Notes: generated by a model not told the origin, from the sequence alone. DNA of 64,000 bases from Halomonas gemina (GCF_023554995.1 NZ_JAMJPK010000005.1:248001-312000), one strand, 5' to 3'. Shown: positions 46,298 to 54,139, counted from the stretch's first letter. Numbers and translations are program-made.

Positions 46298-46320
46298 AAA
46301 AAAAGCCCGCCTCGGCGGGC
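46298..46320 (-). terminator. Intrinsic terminator of the repressor transcript
   Basis: Minus strand GCCCGCC-GA-GGCGGGC followed by seven T. It lies just after the membrane protein gene downstream of cI. Confidence 0.85.
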
Positions 46321-46342
46321 GGGCAGGCAAGAGGGAGCGAGG

Positions 46343-46648
46343 TTACTTCAACTTCGCACCAACCATATAAAGCGCGACTGCAATCACCGGCCAGCTGATC
46401 ATCTGACCGGTACGATCAAGATCCAGTGCGCCAGCGACCGGAATTGAGATGCCGACGACTATCAGGGTAAATACGGTCAGCCAGAATCCGCCGACTGCCA
46501 TGCCAACCAGGCTGCCAATGAAGTTCTCGACCTGGCGAGGCCATCGTTTGTGAAGAGAGGCGAGCACCATGAAGGCGACCAGGGCCGCGAGGAACAAGAT
46601 TGTGATGGCGCTTCCGGCGCCGCCCATTCCTATGCCGTCGTAACGCAT
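46343..46648 (-). CDS. Multi-pass membrane protein co-transcribed with the CI repressor
   Basis: A 101-residue protein with three hydrophobic helices (AITILFLAALVAFMVLASL, GMAVGGFWLTVFTLIVVGI, ISWPVIAVALYMVGA). The ATG at 46648 has GAGGA five bases upstream; a longer form would overlap cI. It is expressed with the repressor in the lysogen, where superinfection exclusion or other lysogenic conversion genes often lie. That role is inferred from position only. Confidence 0.7.
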   Translation of the reverse strand: MRYDGIGMGGAGSAITILFLAALVAFMVLASLHKRWPRQVENFIGSLVGMAVGGFWLTVFTLIVVGISIPVAGALDLDRTGQMISWPVIAVALYMVGAKLK

Positions 46649-46655
46649 TAGGTCC

Positions 46656-47384
46656 TCAGTCGAAATTCTCCCACCAGAATACACGACCGATGATACGCGG
46701 GGCGTCTGGGTCGGTCAGACTATAGGCCTCCTCCGGATACTCGTCGCCGTTATCACTGACCACCCGCACCCGGTTGAGTGGCATCCGGTACAGTCGTTTC
46801 ACCCGGAGCATGCCGCCATGATCCAGGGCGTAGATCTTGCCGTCTATGACCTGCCTACAGCCCTTGTCGATACCGATCGTCGCGCCATCGTGGATGGATG
46901 GCTCCATTGAGTTCCCTTTGGCCACCGCCAGGCCAGCATTCTCCGGCTGGATGCCGGCACGTGACAGACGGGGCAGGCTGAAGCGTTCCCGGGCGCCATG
47001 GTTTTCGATGACCTGGGTGGCACCGTCGCCAGCGGCGAACTCAACCTCCCGGAAGACAGGTAGCCATACCTCGTCGGGCCGCAACGGCTCGTCGCCATCG
47101 ACGATCTCCATGTCCACCAACTCAGCGTTGCTGTCAGGCGGTGACAAAGATCGCTCTGAAACCTCATCAGTCGCATTCACATGACCCCTGCCATCAATTA
47201 GCCAGGTGTAGGAGACCCTCGTGGCACGTGCGAGCTTGAGTAGGCGCTCTGCTGTGGGCGCTTTGGTTTCGCCGCTCACCCACTGCGTGACGGCTGACGG
47301 ACTGACCCCGCACGCCTTAGCTATGGCGCTCTTGGACATGCCGCTTTCACTGATCGCCTGAGCGATTCTTTCTTGGATTCCCAT
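46656..47384 (-). CDS. cI: CI-type phage repressor (HTH plus S24 peptidase domain)
   Basis: Maintains lysogeny. The 242-residue protein has an N-terminal HTH_3 domain (SKSAIAKACGVSPSAVTQWV) and a C-terminal LexA-like domain with catalytic Ser in KGNSMEPSIHDGATIG and Lys in GKIYALDHGGMLRVKRL; the Ala-Gly in EFAAGDGA is the likely self-cleavage bond. RecA-triggered induction is expected. An ATG at 47417 would add 11 residues but lies inside an operator. Confidence 0.93.
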   Translation of the reverse strand: MGIQERIAQAISESGMSKSAIAKACGVSPSAVTQWVSGETKAPTAERLLKLARATRVSYTWLIDGRGHVNATDEVSERSLSPPDSNAELVDMEIVDGDEPLRPDEVWLPVFREVEFAAGDGATQVIENHGARERFSLPRLSRAGIQPENAGLAVAKGNSMEPSIHDGATIGIDKGCRQVIDGKIYALDHGGMLRVKRLYRMPLNRVRVVSDNGDEYPEEAYSLTDPDAPRIIGRVFWWENFD

Positions 47385-47409
47385 TTCAGTGAGCTTAACC
47401 TCGGCGGGG

Positions 47410-47449
47410 TTTAGCATGCTTGCACCATTGTATTCAGCATGCTTAAATT
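47410..47449 (+). promoter_or_regulatory. Right early promoter with two operators
   Basis: Operators TTTAGCATGCTTGC (47410-47423) and TTCAGCATGCTTAA (47433-47446) match the palindrome TTYAGCATGCTRAA. They overlap a rightward -35 TTGCAC (47420-47425) and -10 TAAATT (47444-47449, 18-base spacer), so CI binding would block cro transcription. Confidence 0.7.
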
Positions 47450-47473
47450 ACTGTAAAGCCATAGGGGCAATCC

Positions 47474-47650
47474 ATGAAGACCCAAGACGCTATCGAATAC
47501 TACGGCGGCAAGAAGATAGACCTGGCCAAGGCACTGGGTATCTCGCCGTCTGCCGTAACCATGTGGGGCGACAAGGTGCCACTCCTTCGGCAGTACCAAC
47601 TCGAGAGGCTGACAAAGGGAAGGCTGAAAGCTGACCCAGTCGCCGCCTGA
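47474..47650 (+). CDS. cro: Cro-like repressor
   Basis: A 58-residue protein, MKTQDAIEYYGGKKIDLAKA, then LGISPSAVTMWGDKVPLLRQ: a compact helix-turn-helix protein of the Cro/YdaS type. It faces away from cI and is the first gene of the right operon, with AGGGG before the ATG. It should repress cI by binding the shared operators. Confidence 0.88.
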   Translation: MKTQDAIEYYGGKKIDLAKALGISPSAVTMWGDKVPLLRQYQLERLTKGRLKADPVAA

Positions 47651-47665
47651 TTCCCCCAACCGCCT

Positions 47666-47677
47666 GCCTGTGAAGGC
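47666..47677 (+). repeat. GNRA mini-hairpin 1 (after cro)
   Basis: GCCT-GTGA-AGGC, perfect 4-bp stem with a GNRA-type loop. It holds the position of nutR in lambda. Confidence 0.7.
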
Positions 47678-47708
47678 CGCGTGATTCCCCTGGTAGTGAG
47701 GTAGATCC

Positions 47709-48035
47709 ATGACTCGATACCTGAGTGAAGACCGCCGCCGGAAGCCGGAAGGCGAACACCTGCTGCACGTGGTGAAGGTGCGCTTCACCGATGCCGAGCT
47801 CGACACCCTCGAGCAGGCCGCGGCCATGACCACGGAAGGGCGCCTTGCCCCGTTGCTGCACGACCTGGCGCTGGAAGCCCTCGAGGCTCGCCGTGAGCAC
47901 CAGTCCCGCATGTTGGCCGACCTGGCTGAGGGCAAGCCGCTGGACCAGAGCGCCCGCGAAGTGCTGGCCGACATGCTGGCGAGAACGGCAGAGCGGCGCC
48001 TGCTCAGCAAGGTGGCACATACCGCAACGGCCTGA
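47709..48035 (+). CDS. Phage protein of unknown function after cro
   Basis: A 108-residue charged helical protein (VVKVRFTDAELDTLEQAAAM, LARTAERRLLSKVAHTAT). The stretch VKVRFTDAELDTLEQAA looks like a ribbon-helix-helix start, so it may bind DNA. It sits where lambda has cII, but no CII resemblance is seen. Confidence 0.65.
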   Translation: MTRYLSEDRRRKPEGEHLLHVVKVRFTDAELDTLEQAAAMTTEGRLAPLLHDLALEALEARREHQSRMLADLAEGKPLDQSAREVLADMLARTAERRLLSKVAHTATA

Positions 48036-48054
48036 CAGGCCCCAGGAGGAGAGC

Positions 48055-48258
48055 GTGATTGATCAGCAACTGGTGGCCATGGCGGTAGAGCGAATGGGCC
48101 CGGAGTGCCGCGAGGCAGCTCAGCAGGAGGCCCGGCAGCGCGGCATGACCGTGGGGGATGTCGTGATGGAGGAATGCCTGGGCGACATCCACAGCCAGCT
48201 CTATGCCCTGCGTCACCGCAAACCACGGCTGGAAGTGCTGGAGGGCGGTCGGGCGTGA
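48055..48258 (+). CDS. Small phage protein before the replication genes
   Basis: A 67-residue protein with GTG start after AGGAGGAGAGC. VAMAVERMGPECREAAQQEA is followed by RQRGMTVGDVVMEECLGDI. No family recognised. Its stop codon is inside the loop of a GNRA hairpin. Confidence 0.6.
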   Translation: MIDQQLVAMAVERMGPECREAAQQEARQRGMTVGDVVMEECLGDIHSQLYALRHRKPRLEVLEGGRA

Positions 48259-48263
48259 GCCCG
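48250..48263 (+). repeat. GNRA mini-hairpin 2
   Basis: CGGGC-GTGA-GCCCG, perfect 5-bp stem; the TGA stop of the upstream gene is in the loop. Confidence 0.7.
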
Positions 48264-48308
48264 GCTGTTCCGGTGAGAGGCCCTGAGAGTCCGGGGCCAG
48301 AAAAGAGA

Positions 48309-48341
48309 AAGCCCGGCGCTGCTGGGGAGCGTGCCGGGCTT
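48309..48341 (+). terminator. Inverted repeat before the replication gene
   Basis: AAGCCCGGC and GCCGGGCTT (48309-48317 with 48333-48341) form a perfect 9-bp stem with a 15-base loop; no T-run. A weak terminator comparable in place to lambda tR1 is possible. Confidence 0.4.
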
Positions 48342-48370
48342 CGGGTACCACCAAAAGTGATAGGTGAAGT

Positions 48371-49357
48371 ATGAGCGATACAGCTGAGATTTTCCAATTC
48401 CCGACGCAAGAGAGGCGCCCGCGTGTGAACTCATGGCGCTGGAACGAGCTTGAGGATGAAGCGCTGGAGGCGTTGCCGCCGGAGATCGAGCGTCTCTACC
48501 TGCGCGGCATCCGCAAGCACATGGACTATGCCACCGGCATTACCGGCCGCAAGCGGCGCGTGTCGATGGACATGTTCGCGGAGATCGTGGAGTACCACCC
48601 GCCGGCTGGGAGTCGCGAGAAGGCCCGACTCTACAGTCGGCAGCAGATCACTCGAATGCTCGACAAGCTCGAGGATGCCGGGCTGATCGTGCGCCTGCAC
48701 CGCGGCAAAGGCGTGAAGGCCACCATGGAATTCAGCTTGCCGCTGGCCTGCTGTGACGCTGAACAACACCGAGCCAACAGCGAGCCGAGAGGAGCGAGCC
48801 AAGAGAAACCGCATTCCAGAGCCTCTGGCGAGGGTAACAGCGAGCAAGGAGCGAGCCGGGAGGAGCGAGCCACTTCCGGTAGTCCGGTAACCCCTAACCC
48901 CCTCACTTCGTTCGGGGGTGGTGCATCCGACGAACTCGAACTTCAGCAGCCGCCCGCCGAGCCGAAGCCAAAACCTGCCGCCAAGCAGGCGAGCTACCCG
49001 GACGCTTTCGAGGCCGCCTGGTCGGCCTACCCGAAACGCGCCGGTGCCAACCCCAAGCGGGGCGCCTTCAAGGCGTGGAACGCGCGGATCGCTGAGGGCG
49101 TGCCTGCTGAGACACTGCAGGCCGGGGTGGAGCGCTACGCCGCATTCATCCGGGCCAAGGGCGACGAGCGCAGCGAATTCGTGATGCAGGGACAGCGGTT
49201 CTTCGGCCCCAACGGCGAGTACGAGAACGAGTGGGCGGCCCCGTCCGCTCGCCAGGCGGCTCGCCCCGATGGCCGCAAGGGCTTTGCCCAGCCCCAGCCC
49301 CAGGGCAGCTACACGCCGACCGACATGGACAACCTGCCTGCCTGGATGAGGGATTGA
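48371..49357 (+). CDS. Phage replication initiator, O-like
   Basis: A 328-residue protein placed directly before a DnaC-like gene. The N-terminal half has a winged-helix replication-protein look (ARLYSRQQITRMLDKLEDAG, LIVRLHRGKGVKATMEFSL), a polar linker encoded by iteron repeats follows, and the C-terminal part has YPDAFEAAWSAYPKRAGANP and GPNGEYENEWA, seen in phage replication proteins that recruit the helicase loader. Function is inferred from layout and these segments. Confidence 0.8.
   Translation: MSDTAEIFQFPTQERRPRVNSWRWNELEDEALEALPPEIERLYLRGIRKHMDYATGITGRKRRVSMDMFAEIVEYHPPAGSREKARLYSRQQITRMLDKLEDAGLIVRLHRGKGVKATMEFSLPLACCDAEQHRANSEPRGASQEKPHSRASGEGNSEQGASREERATSGSPVTPNPLTSFGGGASDELELQQPPAEPKPKPAAKQASYPDAFEAAWSAYPKRAGANPKRGAFKAWNARIAEGVPAETLQAGVERYAAFIRAKGDERSEFVMQGQRFFGPNGEYENEWAAPSARQAARPDGRKGFAQPQPQGSYTPTDMDNLPAWMRD
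48768..48872. repeat. Iteron-like repeats inside the replication gene, candidate origin
   Basis: GGAGCGAGCC occurs at 48791-48800, 48848-48857 and 48862-48871; AACAGCGAGC occurs at 48776-48785 and 48836-48845. All share AGCGAGC. Lambda carries its origin iterons in the same place, within gene O. Confidence 0.6.
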
Positions 49358-49359
49358 TC

Positions 49360-50238
49360 ATGAGCCAGCCAATGACCACCACCCCGGAAGTTCGCAGCCA
49401 CCTGGCCAACGTGCTGGCCGGCAAGGCCGAGACCCGCGGCGAGCATTGCCGCGCCCACGGTAGCTACAGCGCCACCCTGATGCCTAACGGCCAATGGTCC
49501 GGGTGCCCGGACTGCCTCGAAGAGGAAAAGTCCCTGCAGCGCCAGGCCGAGCAGCGAGAGCGTGCCGGCCAGGCCAGCAACGCCAAGCTCGAGCAGCTGC
49601 GCGAAGGCTCGATGATCCCGGCGCGCTTCCAGGCACGCAGCCTCGAGGACTTCGAGACCGAGGGGCGGCGCGACAAGGCCTTTGCCCTGGCCGCCTGCCA
49701 GCGCTACGTCGAGCGCTTCGACGACCGCCTGGCCCAGGGCGGCGGCATGGTGATCACCGGCTCGGTCGGTGCCGGCAAGAGCCACCTGGCCTACGGCATC
49801 GGCAATGCCCTGTTGGCGCAGGGCCGCCGGGTGATGGGCATCGACGTCTACGAGCTCATCGACCTGATCAAGGAGCGCGCCTTCAGCCGTGAGAAGGGGG
49901 CCAGCGAGCGTGAGGCCATCAAGGCCTTCGTCGCCGGTCTCGACCTGCTGATCCTCGACGAGATCGGCGCCCAGCTGGGCACCGAATGGGAGCGCCTGAT
50001 GCTCTTCAAGATCATCAACGAGCGCTACAAGGCCCAGCTTCCTACCATCCTGATCTCCAACATCGACGCGGCTGCGCTGGGCGACTACCTGGGCGAACGC
50101 ATCGTTGATCGCATGGAGGAGGGCGGCGGCATGACGCTGACGCTCGACTGGGGCAGCTACCGCAGCCGTCCGGTACCGGAGAAGCACCTGTCCGCGCTCG
50201 AGGTGCTGGGTAACGACCACCACCAGGGGAGGGACTGA
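49360..50238 (+). CDS. DnaC-like helicase loader ATPase
   Basis: Loads host DnaB onto the phage origin. The 292-residue protein has a putative N-terminal zinc site (EHCRAHGSYS, GCPDCLEEEK), Walker A GSVGAGKSHLAYGIG, Walker B LDLLILDEIGAQLG, and the sensor region PTILISNIDAAALGDYLGER, as in DnaC/IstB-type ATPases. It starts two bases after the initiator stop. Confidence 0.9.
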   Translation: MSQPMTTTPEVRSHLANVLAGKAETRGEHCRAHGSYSATLMPNGQWSGCPDCLEEEKSLQRQAEQRERAGQASNAKLEQLREGSMIPARFQARSLEDFETEGRRDKAFALAACQRYVERFDDRLAQGGGMVITGSVGAGKSHLAYGIGNALLAQGRRVMGIDVYELIDLIKERAFSREKGASEREAIKAFVAGLDLLILDEIGAQLGTEWERLMLFKIINERYKAQLPTILISNIDAAALGDYLGERIVDRMEEGGGMTLTLDWGSYRSRPVPEKHLSALEVLGNDHHQGRD

Positions 50239-50240
50239 CC

Positions 50241-50546
50241 ATGGGCACCGTCACCGAACTCAAGCGCCGGCCGCGCCGGCTCGACAACCCCGAGTCCCAG
50301 CTGGGCCGGACCTACCTGGTGCTGCGTGATGCCGACTACTGGCTGCAGCTGCACGAGATCGGCGAGGTCATCAACACGCGCTTCAATCGCATGGACAGCC
50401 ATGCCGGCATATCAGCACGCATCCGCCAGCTGCGCGGCATGGGGCAAACGATCGTCAGCCGCGAGGTGAAAGGGCCGGGAGTTGCGAGGCCCCATGAGTA
50501 CCGGATGCTCTCCAGCTGGGGCGAAGGCCCGGGAGGTGCGGCGTGA
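50241..50546 (+). CDS. Small winged-helix-like phage protein
   Basis: A 101-residue basic protein. WLQLHEIGEVINTRFNRMDS then ISARIRQLRGMGQTIVSREV reads as a winged helix, suggesting DNA binding. Starts two bases after the loader gene and overlaps the next by four. Confidence 0.65.
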   Translation: MGTVTELKRRPRRLDNPESQLGRTYLVLRDADYWLQLHEIGEVINTRFNRMDSHAGISARIRQLRGMGQTIVSREVKGPGVARPHEYRMLSSWGEGPGGAA

Positions 50547-51052
50547 GCGAGCTGTCGATTCCCAAGAACGTCCGCGAGCTGATCCACGACCTGGCTTTCG
50601 TCGAAGTCCGCGAAGCACGCCAGCTCATCATGGAGCAGGCCATCGAGGGCATGACGAAACAGGAGGTCGGCGAAGCGATGATCCACCTGGTGGAACTTGT
50701 CGAGCAGGTGATCGGCAACGCCGAGGAGCACGCCATCGGCATGCTGATCGCCGAGGGCGGCATGCACCCGCACCAGGCCGAGAAGATCAACTTCCCCTGC
50801 CTGAAGGGGGCAGCCCTGGGGTTGGTCGCTGCCGAGCGTGTGCCGGCAGACGCCCGCCACCGGCTTTGTGCAGGCTGCGCCTACCACCAGGGCAGCGTGG
50901 CTAATCAGTGCATGCCGACCCAGACCGATGTCGAGTGGACGCTCAAGTCCGGGGAGGGCTTCAACTGCCACATCAACGGCTACGACGAGGCGACCGACAC
51001 CGCCACACAGCCTTGCGTCGGGCATCTCCATGCCAAGCGAGGTGCCGAATGA
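50543..51052 (+). CDS. Cysteine-containing phage protein
   Basis: A 169-residue protein: a helical first half (VRELIHDLAFVEVREARQLI) and a second half with CAGCAYHQGSVANQCMP and further Cys/His residues that could bind zinc or an iron-sulfur cluster. Unknown family. Overlaps ninB by four bases. Confidence 0.65.
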   Translation: MSELSIPKNVRELIHDLAFVEVREARQLIMEQAIEGMTKQEVGEAMIHLVELVEQVIGNAEEHAIGMLIAEGGMHPHQAEKINFPCLKGAALGLVAAERVPADARHRLCAGCAYHQGSVANQCMPTQTDVEWTLKSGEGFNCHINGYDEATDTATQPCVGHLHAKRGAE

Positions 51053-51513
51053 GCCGTGAGATGACCTACCACATCAAGGGCCTGGGCGACGTGCGCAGCA
51101 AGATGCAGATCGTCTGGGAGATGGTGAACAAGGCTCTGCGAGCCGGGGCAGTTGAGGTAGTACTGCGCCGGCCGAGCGAGCTGCGCAGCCTCAGTCAGAA
51201 CGCCAAGCTCTGGCCGATGCTCGAGGATGTGGCCAGCCAGCAGCAGCTCGTCATCGACGGCTCGCTGGAGTGGGCCAGCCGTGAGGACTGGAAAGACGTG
51301 TTCACTAGCGCCTTGCGCCGCCACCAGCGCATGGCCAAGGGAATCGATGGCGGCATGGTCGTGCTCGGGATGCGAACCAGCAAGATGCGCAAGCAGGAAT
51401 TCAGCGACCTGATCGAGCTGATCTACGCCTACGGGGCCGAGAACGGCGTCCAGTGGAGCGAGAAGGCGCTGGAGGTGTTCGACACCTACCGCGAAGCCAG
51501 GGAGGCGGCATGA
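51049..51513 (+). CDS. ninB: NinB-type recombination protein
   Basis: A 154-residue protein of the NinB/Orf family, which binds single-strand DNA and aids Red recombination. RRPSELRSLSQNAKLWPMLE, WKDVFTSALRRHQRMAKGID and SDLIELIYAYGAENGVQWSE are the usual family blocks. Overlaps both neighbours by four bases; opens the nin-type block. Confidence 0.88.
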   Translation: MSREMTYHIKGLGDVRSKMQIVWEMVNKALRAGAVEVVLRRPSELRSLSQNAKLWPMLEDVASQQQLVIDGSLEWASREDWKDVFTSALRRHQRMAKGIDGGMVVLGMRTSKMRKQEFSDLIELIYAYGAENGVQWSEKALEVFDTYREAREAA

Positions 51514-51953
51514 AGCGCACCGGGCCGATCCAGCGGAAGACCCCGCTCAAGGCACGCAAGCCGATGAAGCGAGCCACCCGGCGCAAGGCCCCGGCCAGCC
51601 ACTCGCGCGACCAGCGCTGGCGCAGCGAAGCCTATCTGGCCTGGGTACGCTCGCTGCCGTGTTGCGTCTGTGGGGCCACCACCGGCATCGCGGCCCACCA
51701 CATGATCGGCATGTGGCAGCTGGGCGGTATCGGGCTGAAGGCGCCGGACAGCTTCGCCATGCCGGCCTGCGACCCGATCTATGGCCACAGCCGCGACTGC
51801 CACCAGCAGATCCACGCGCACAAGGCGCTGCGCGACCGGCAGCCGGGATTCGTGCGCGACACGATCAGCCGCGCAGTCCGCCACTTCGATGGCGAGGTAA
51901 AGACCCAGCTGATTCAGGCCTGGGAATTCATCGATGAGAGAGAGGCCGCCTGA
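51510..51953 (+). CDS. HNH-type phage nuclease, Ref/NinX-like
   Basis: A 147-residue protein with a very basic start (KRTGPIQRKTPLKARKPMKR) and a zinc-finger HNH-like core: LPCCVCGATTGIAAHHMIG, then MPACDPIYGHSRDCHQQIH. This resembles RecA-dependent Ref-type and related HNH nucleases found in nin regions. Likely processes recombination intermediates; target untested. Confidence 0.72.
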   Translation: MKRTGPIQRKTPLKARKPMKRATRRKAPASHSRDQRWRSEAYLAWVRSLPCCVCGATTGIAAHHMIGMWQLGGIGLKAPDSFAMPACDPIYGHSRDCHQQIHAHKALRDRQPGFVRDTISRAVRHFDGEVKTQLIQAWEFIDEREAA

Positions 51954-52000
51954 TGCCACTGGATGAGTACGGCGATATGCGCCGGGAGGACGGCCTGTGA
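51953..52000 (+). CDS. Fifteen-codon coupling peptide
   Basis: ATG overlaps the preceding stop (TGATG) and encodes MPLDEYGDMRREDGL; its stop overlaps the GTG of the next gene. It includes GGGAGGA, the next gene's ribosome-binding site, so it may serve translation coupling only. Confidence 0.35.
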   Translation: MPLDEYGDMRREDGL

Positions 52001-52338
52001 GCGACCTCGCACTTGGCCGGCTTAAGACCGGCAGCATGAACCAGACAGAGGCGGCATATGAGGCCGACCTCGCCTTCATGAAGTCAGCGGGCGATGTCGC
52101 CTGGTACCGCTTCGAAGGCCTCAAACTGCGCCTCGCTGACAGCACGTTCTACACCCCCGACTTCGCGGTGATGCGCTCCGATGGGGTGATGGAGTGCCAC
52201 GAGGTCAAGGGATTCTGGCGTGACGATGCCAGGGCCAAGATCAAGATTGCTGCCGAGATGTACCCCTTCCGCTTCCTGTCGGTGAAGAAGCGGCGCAAGA
52301 AGGACGGCGGCGGCTGGGACGTTGAGGTGTTCGAGTGA
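51997..52338 (+). CDS. DUF1064 family phage nuclease-like protein
   Basis: A 113-residue protein with GTG start. MNQTEAAYEADLAFMKSAGD, FYTPDFAVM and VMECHEVKGFWRDDARAKIK match DUF1064, a PD-(D/E)xK fold with Asp, Glu and Lys aligned as in Holliday-junction-type nucleases. It probably replaces the RusA/NinG-type resolvase of other phages; activity inferred. Confidence 0.8.
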   Translation: MSDLALGRLKTGSMNQTEAAYEADLAFMKSAGDVAWYRFEGLKLRLADSTFYTPDFAVMRSDGVMECHEVKGFWRDDARAKIKIAAEMYPFRFLSVKKRRKKDGGGWDVEVFE

Positions 52339-52562
52339 TCTACGGCCAGCGCACGGAAGGCATGGGCGACCACGCCTGGTTGGTGGAGTGCCGGTGCCGA
52401 CACGCCGCCCGGGAGATGAAGGCCGGACGGGACAAGGCCTCGCGCGGGGCGATCTTCGAGCAGTGGCAGACGATCACCCCAGGGATCACCAGAGAGCGAG
52501 TCGCCGAGATATGGAGAGAAAAGGAGTGCCGATGCCATGACGGCAGGCTTGAGGAGCGGTGA
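52335..52562 (+). CDS. Small cysteine-containing phage protein
   Basis: A 75-residue protein, GTG start overlapping the previous stop. WLVECRCRHAAREMKAG and WREKECRCHDGRLEER give two CRC clusters that may bind a metal. Unknown family. Confidence 0.6.
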   Translation: MIYGQRTEGMGDHAWLVECRCRHAAREMKAGRDKASRGAIFEQWQTITPGITRERVAEIWREKECRCHDGRLEER

Positions 52563-53255
52563 GTGACCGCACCGGTGGACAAAGTGGACGAAGTGGGCGG
52601 ACAGACAGCAGCGATTCACGACGGAAGGGGCGATAGGATGCGGTATCAGTCAGCGCGACAGATGATCTTTGATGCGTATCGGACGACCGGCAATAGCGTG
52701 ATGGCCGCAGCCGCAGAAAAGGCGAAGCTCGGGGCCGACATCCAGCTAAGCCAGCGGCAGAACAACGACTGGCGGATCGTACACGGTTTGGAGGCCGGGG
52801 CGGTGATTGCCCTGGTGGAGGCGCTGCCTTCGCACCTGCAGGCGCTGGCCCGTTATTGCTTCGGGCCCTTCACCCATGACGAGCTCGCCGCGGATGCCGA
52901 GGTGGTTCAGATCGCGCTCTACCGGCAGCTCCTGGCTGATGGAGTGAAGCTGCCTGGGCAGGGTAGAAGAAAGCCGACAGCCAAGCAGCTGGAGACGCTG
53001 CGCTATCTTTGTGCTGCAGCGCTGTATCATCACTCAGAGGTGACGTATCCCTATCGGCGTCAAGGGCTCCCGACTCCTAAGGCTGTGCAACGTTGGATGC
53101 TGGAGGAGTGCGGTGAAAAGCTAGAGGTGCGTTTCTGGTCGCGCTCCGATCGAGTAGCATGGGGAGCATTGTGGGAGCGAAATCTATGCATTCTTGATAG
53201 TTGGGAAGCGGAGTGTCTGGCACCTATGGTCACAATGTACTCTCGAGTTGCTTAA
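52563..53255 (+). CDS. Candidate late-gene regulator in the Q position
   Basis: A 230-residue protein at the end of the early right operon, where lambdoid phages carry the Q antiterminator. It has ARQMIFDAYRTTGNSVMAAA, LPSHLQALARYCFGPFTHDE and a C-terminal LPTPKAVQRWMLEEC. No zinc motif of lambda Q is visible. The GTG at 52563 directly follows the previous stop; an ATG at 52638 is an alternative. The late-regulator role rests on position alone. Confidence 0.6.
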   Translation: MTAPVDKVDEVGGQTAAIHDGRGDRMRYQSARQMIFDAYRTTGNSVMAAAAEKAKLGADIQLSQRQNNDWRIVHGLEAGAVIALVEALPSHLQALARYCFGPFTHDELAADAEVVQIALYRQLLADGVKLPGQGRRKPTAKQLETLRYLCAAALYHHSEVTYPYRRQGLPTPKAVQRWMLEECGEKLEVRFWSRSDRVAWGALWERNLCILDSWEAECLAPMVTMYSRVA

Positions 53256-53281
53256 AATTTTATTTATGCTTTGAGGTGGTT

Positions 53282-53977
53282 TTGTGTTTTTCTCTAACAG
53301 GGGGTGTTTTGATCTCTTATATTTTTTTTGAATCGACGCGGGAAGCCGGGTCATTCTTTTCCATGGATTCGGTGTGGGTTATGGTCGCATCTCTTGTTGG
53401 TGCCGTGGTGGGTGCTGGAAGTTCATATTTCTTTGCATCCAGAAGGGAGGAAAAATACCGCAAGGTTAGAAAGAGAATTGTTTTGGATGAGGTTGAAGGC
53501 TTTAAAGAGGAGGCGGCTGAATGGATGAAGACTCTTAGTTATAACCATGAGCTGCCAGTATTGAAACTACGCCATGCGTTGAAGCCTGACACTCTTCAAC
53601 CTTCACTTCCCTCAAAGTTCGATGCCGAGATTTTGAAAGACAGAGATCTATTGCTCGGGTCAACCCTTTCAAGAAAGAGAAGAAGGGATGTTATACACCT
53701 GGCGCACGATGCCGAAAGTGCGAACGAAAGACATGGGGAAGCACTCAAGAAATTTAATCAATCATTTGGGAAACTGGTTCCGGATTATACGTCAAATGAT
53801 AATTATGAGCTTTATATGAATGCGGTGTCTATATTTTACTTGGCATCGATTATCCTTGGTGAAGTTGAGGAAAGTTGTTCTCAGGCGGTTTCTTCCGAAG
53901 ATATTATCAAAGAGATTGATGCTGCTAAAGAATTTTCAGAACGAGAGGTCGGTGTCAGTATTACGCTTGAGGGTTGA
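53282..53977 (+). CDS. A+T-rich membrane-anchored protein, probable lysogenic conversion or defence gene
   Basis: A roughly 231-residue protein with two hydrophobic helices at the start (the second is VWVMVASLVGAVVGAGSSYFF) and a long cytoplasmic charged helical region (KYRKVRKRIVLDEVEGFKEE). Base composition is clearly richer in A+T than all neighbours, and codon use differs, so it is a recent insert ('moron'). The start is uncertain: TTG 53282 with GAGG upstream, GTG 53276, or ATG 53363. Family unknown. A terminator follows. Confidence 0.65.
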   Translation: MCFSLTGGVLISYIFFESTREAGSFFSMDSVWVMVASLVGAVVGAGSSYFFASRREEKYRKVRKRIVLDEVEGFKEEAAEWMKTLSYNHELPVLKLRHALKPDTLQPSLPSKFDAEILKDRDLLLGSTLSRKRRRDVIHLAHDAESANERHGEALKKFNQSFGKLVPDYTSNDNYELYMNAVSIFYLASIILGEVEESCSQAVSSEDIIKEIDAAKEFSEREVGVSITLEG

Positions 53978-54022
53978 TGTCTGCATCAGTTTCGGCTAGT
54001 CTATAGACATGCTCGAACACTA

Positions 54023-54050
54023 CGCCCTAGCTTTCCAGCTGGGGCGTTTT
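54023..54050 (+). terminator. Intrinsic terminator after the A+T-rich gene
   Basis: CGCCCTAGCT-TTCC-AGCTGGGGCG (one G-T pair) followed by TTTTGCTTT. It isolates the inserted gene from the lysis genes. Confidence 0.78.
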
Positions 54051-54139
54051 GCTTTGGTCCCTGGCATGCTGACAATGACTCTCCTAAGCTGGGATAGCCC
54101 ATGATGGGCACTCTGTAATCGCAACCTAAAGGAGCTGTC

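Noticed and set aside
47384..47417. ATG at 47417 as the cI start
   Set aside because: It lies within an operator and adds 11 residues before the usual repressor N-terminus. A leaderless start as in lambda cI remains possible.
52563..53255. Firm naming of this gene as Q
   Set aside because: Only its position argues for Q; no sequence motif supports it, so it is listed as a candidate.
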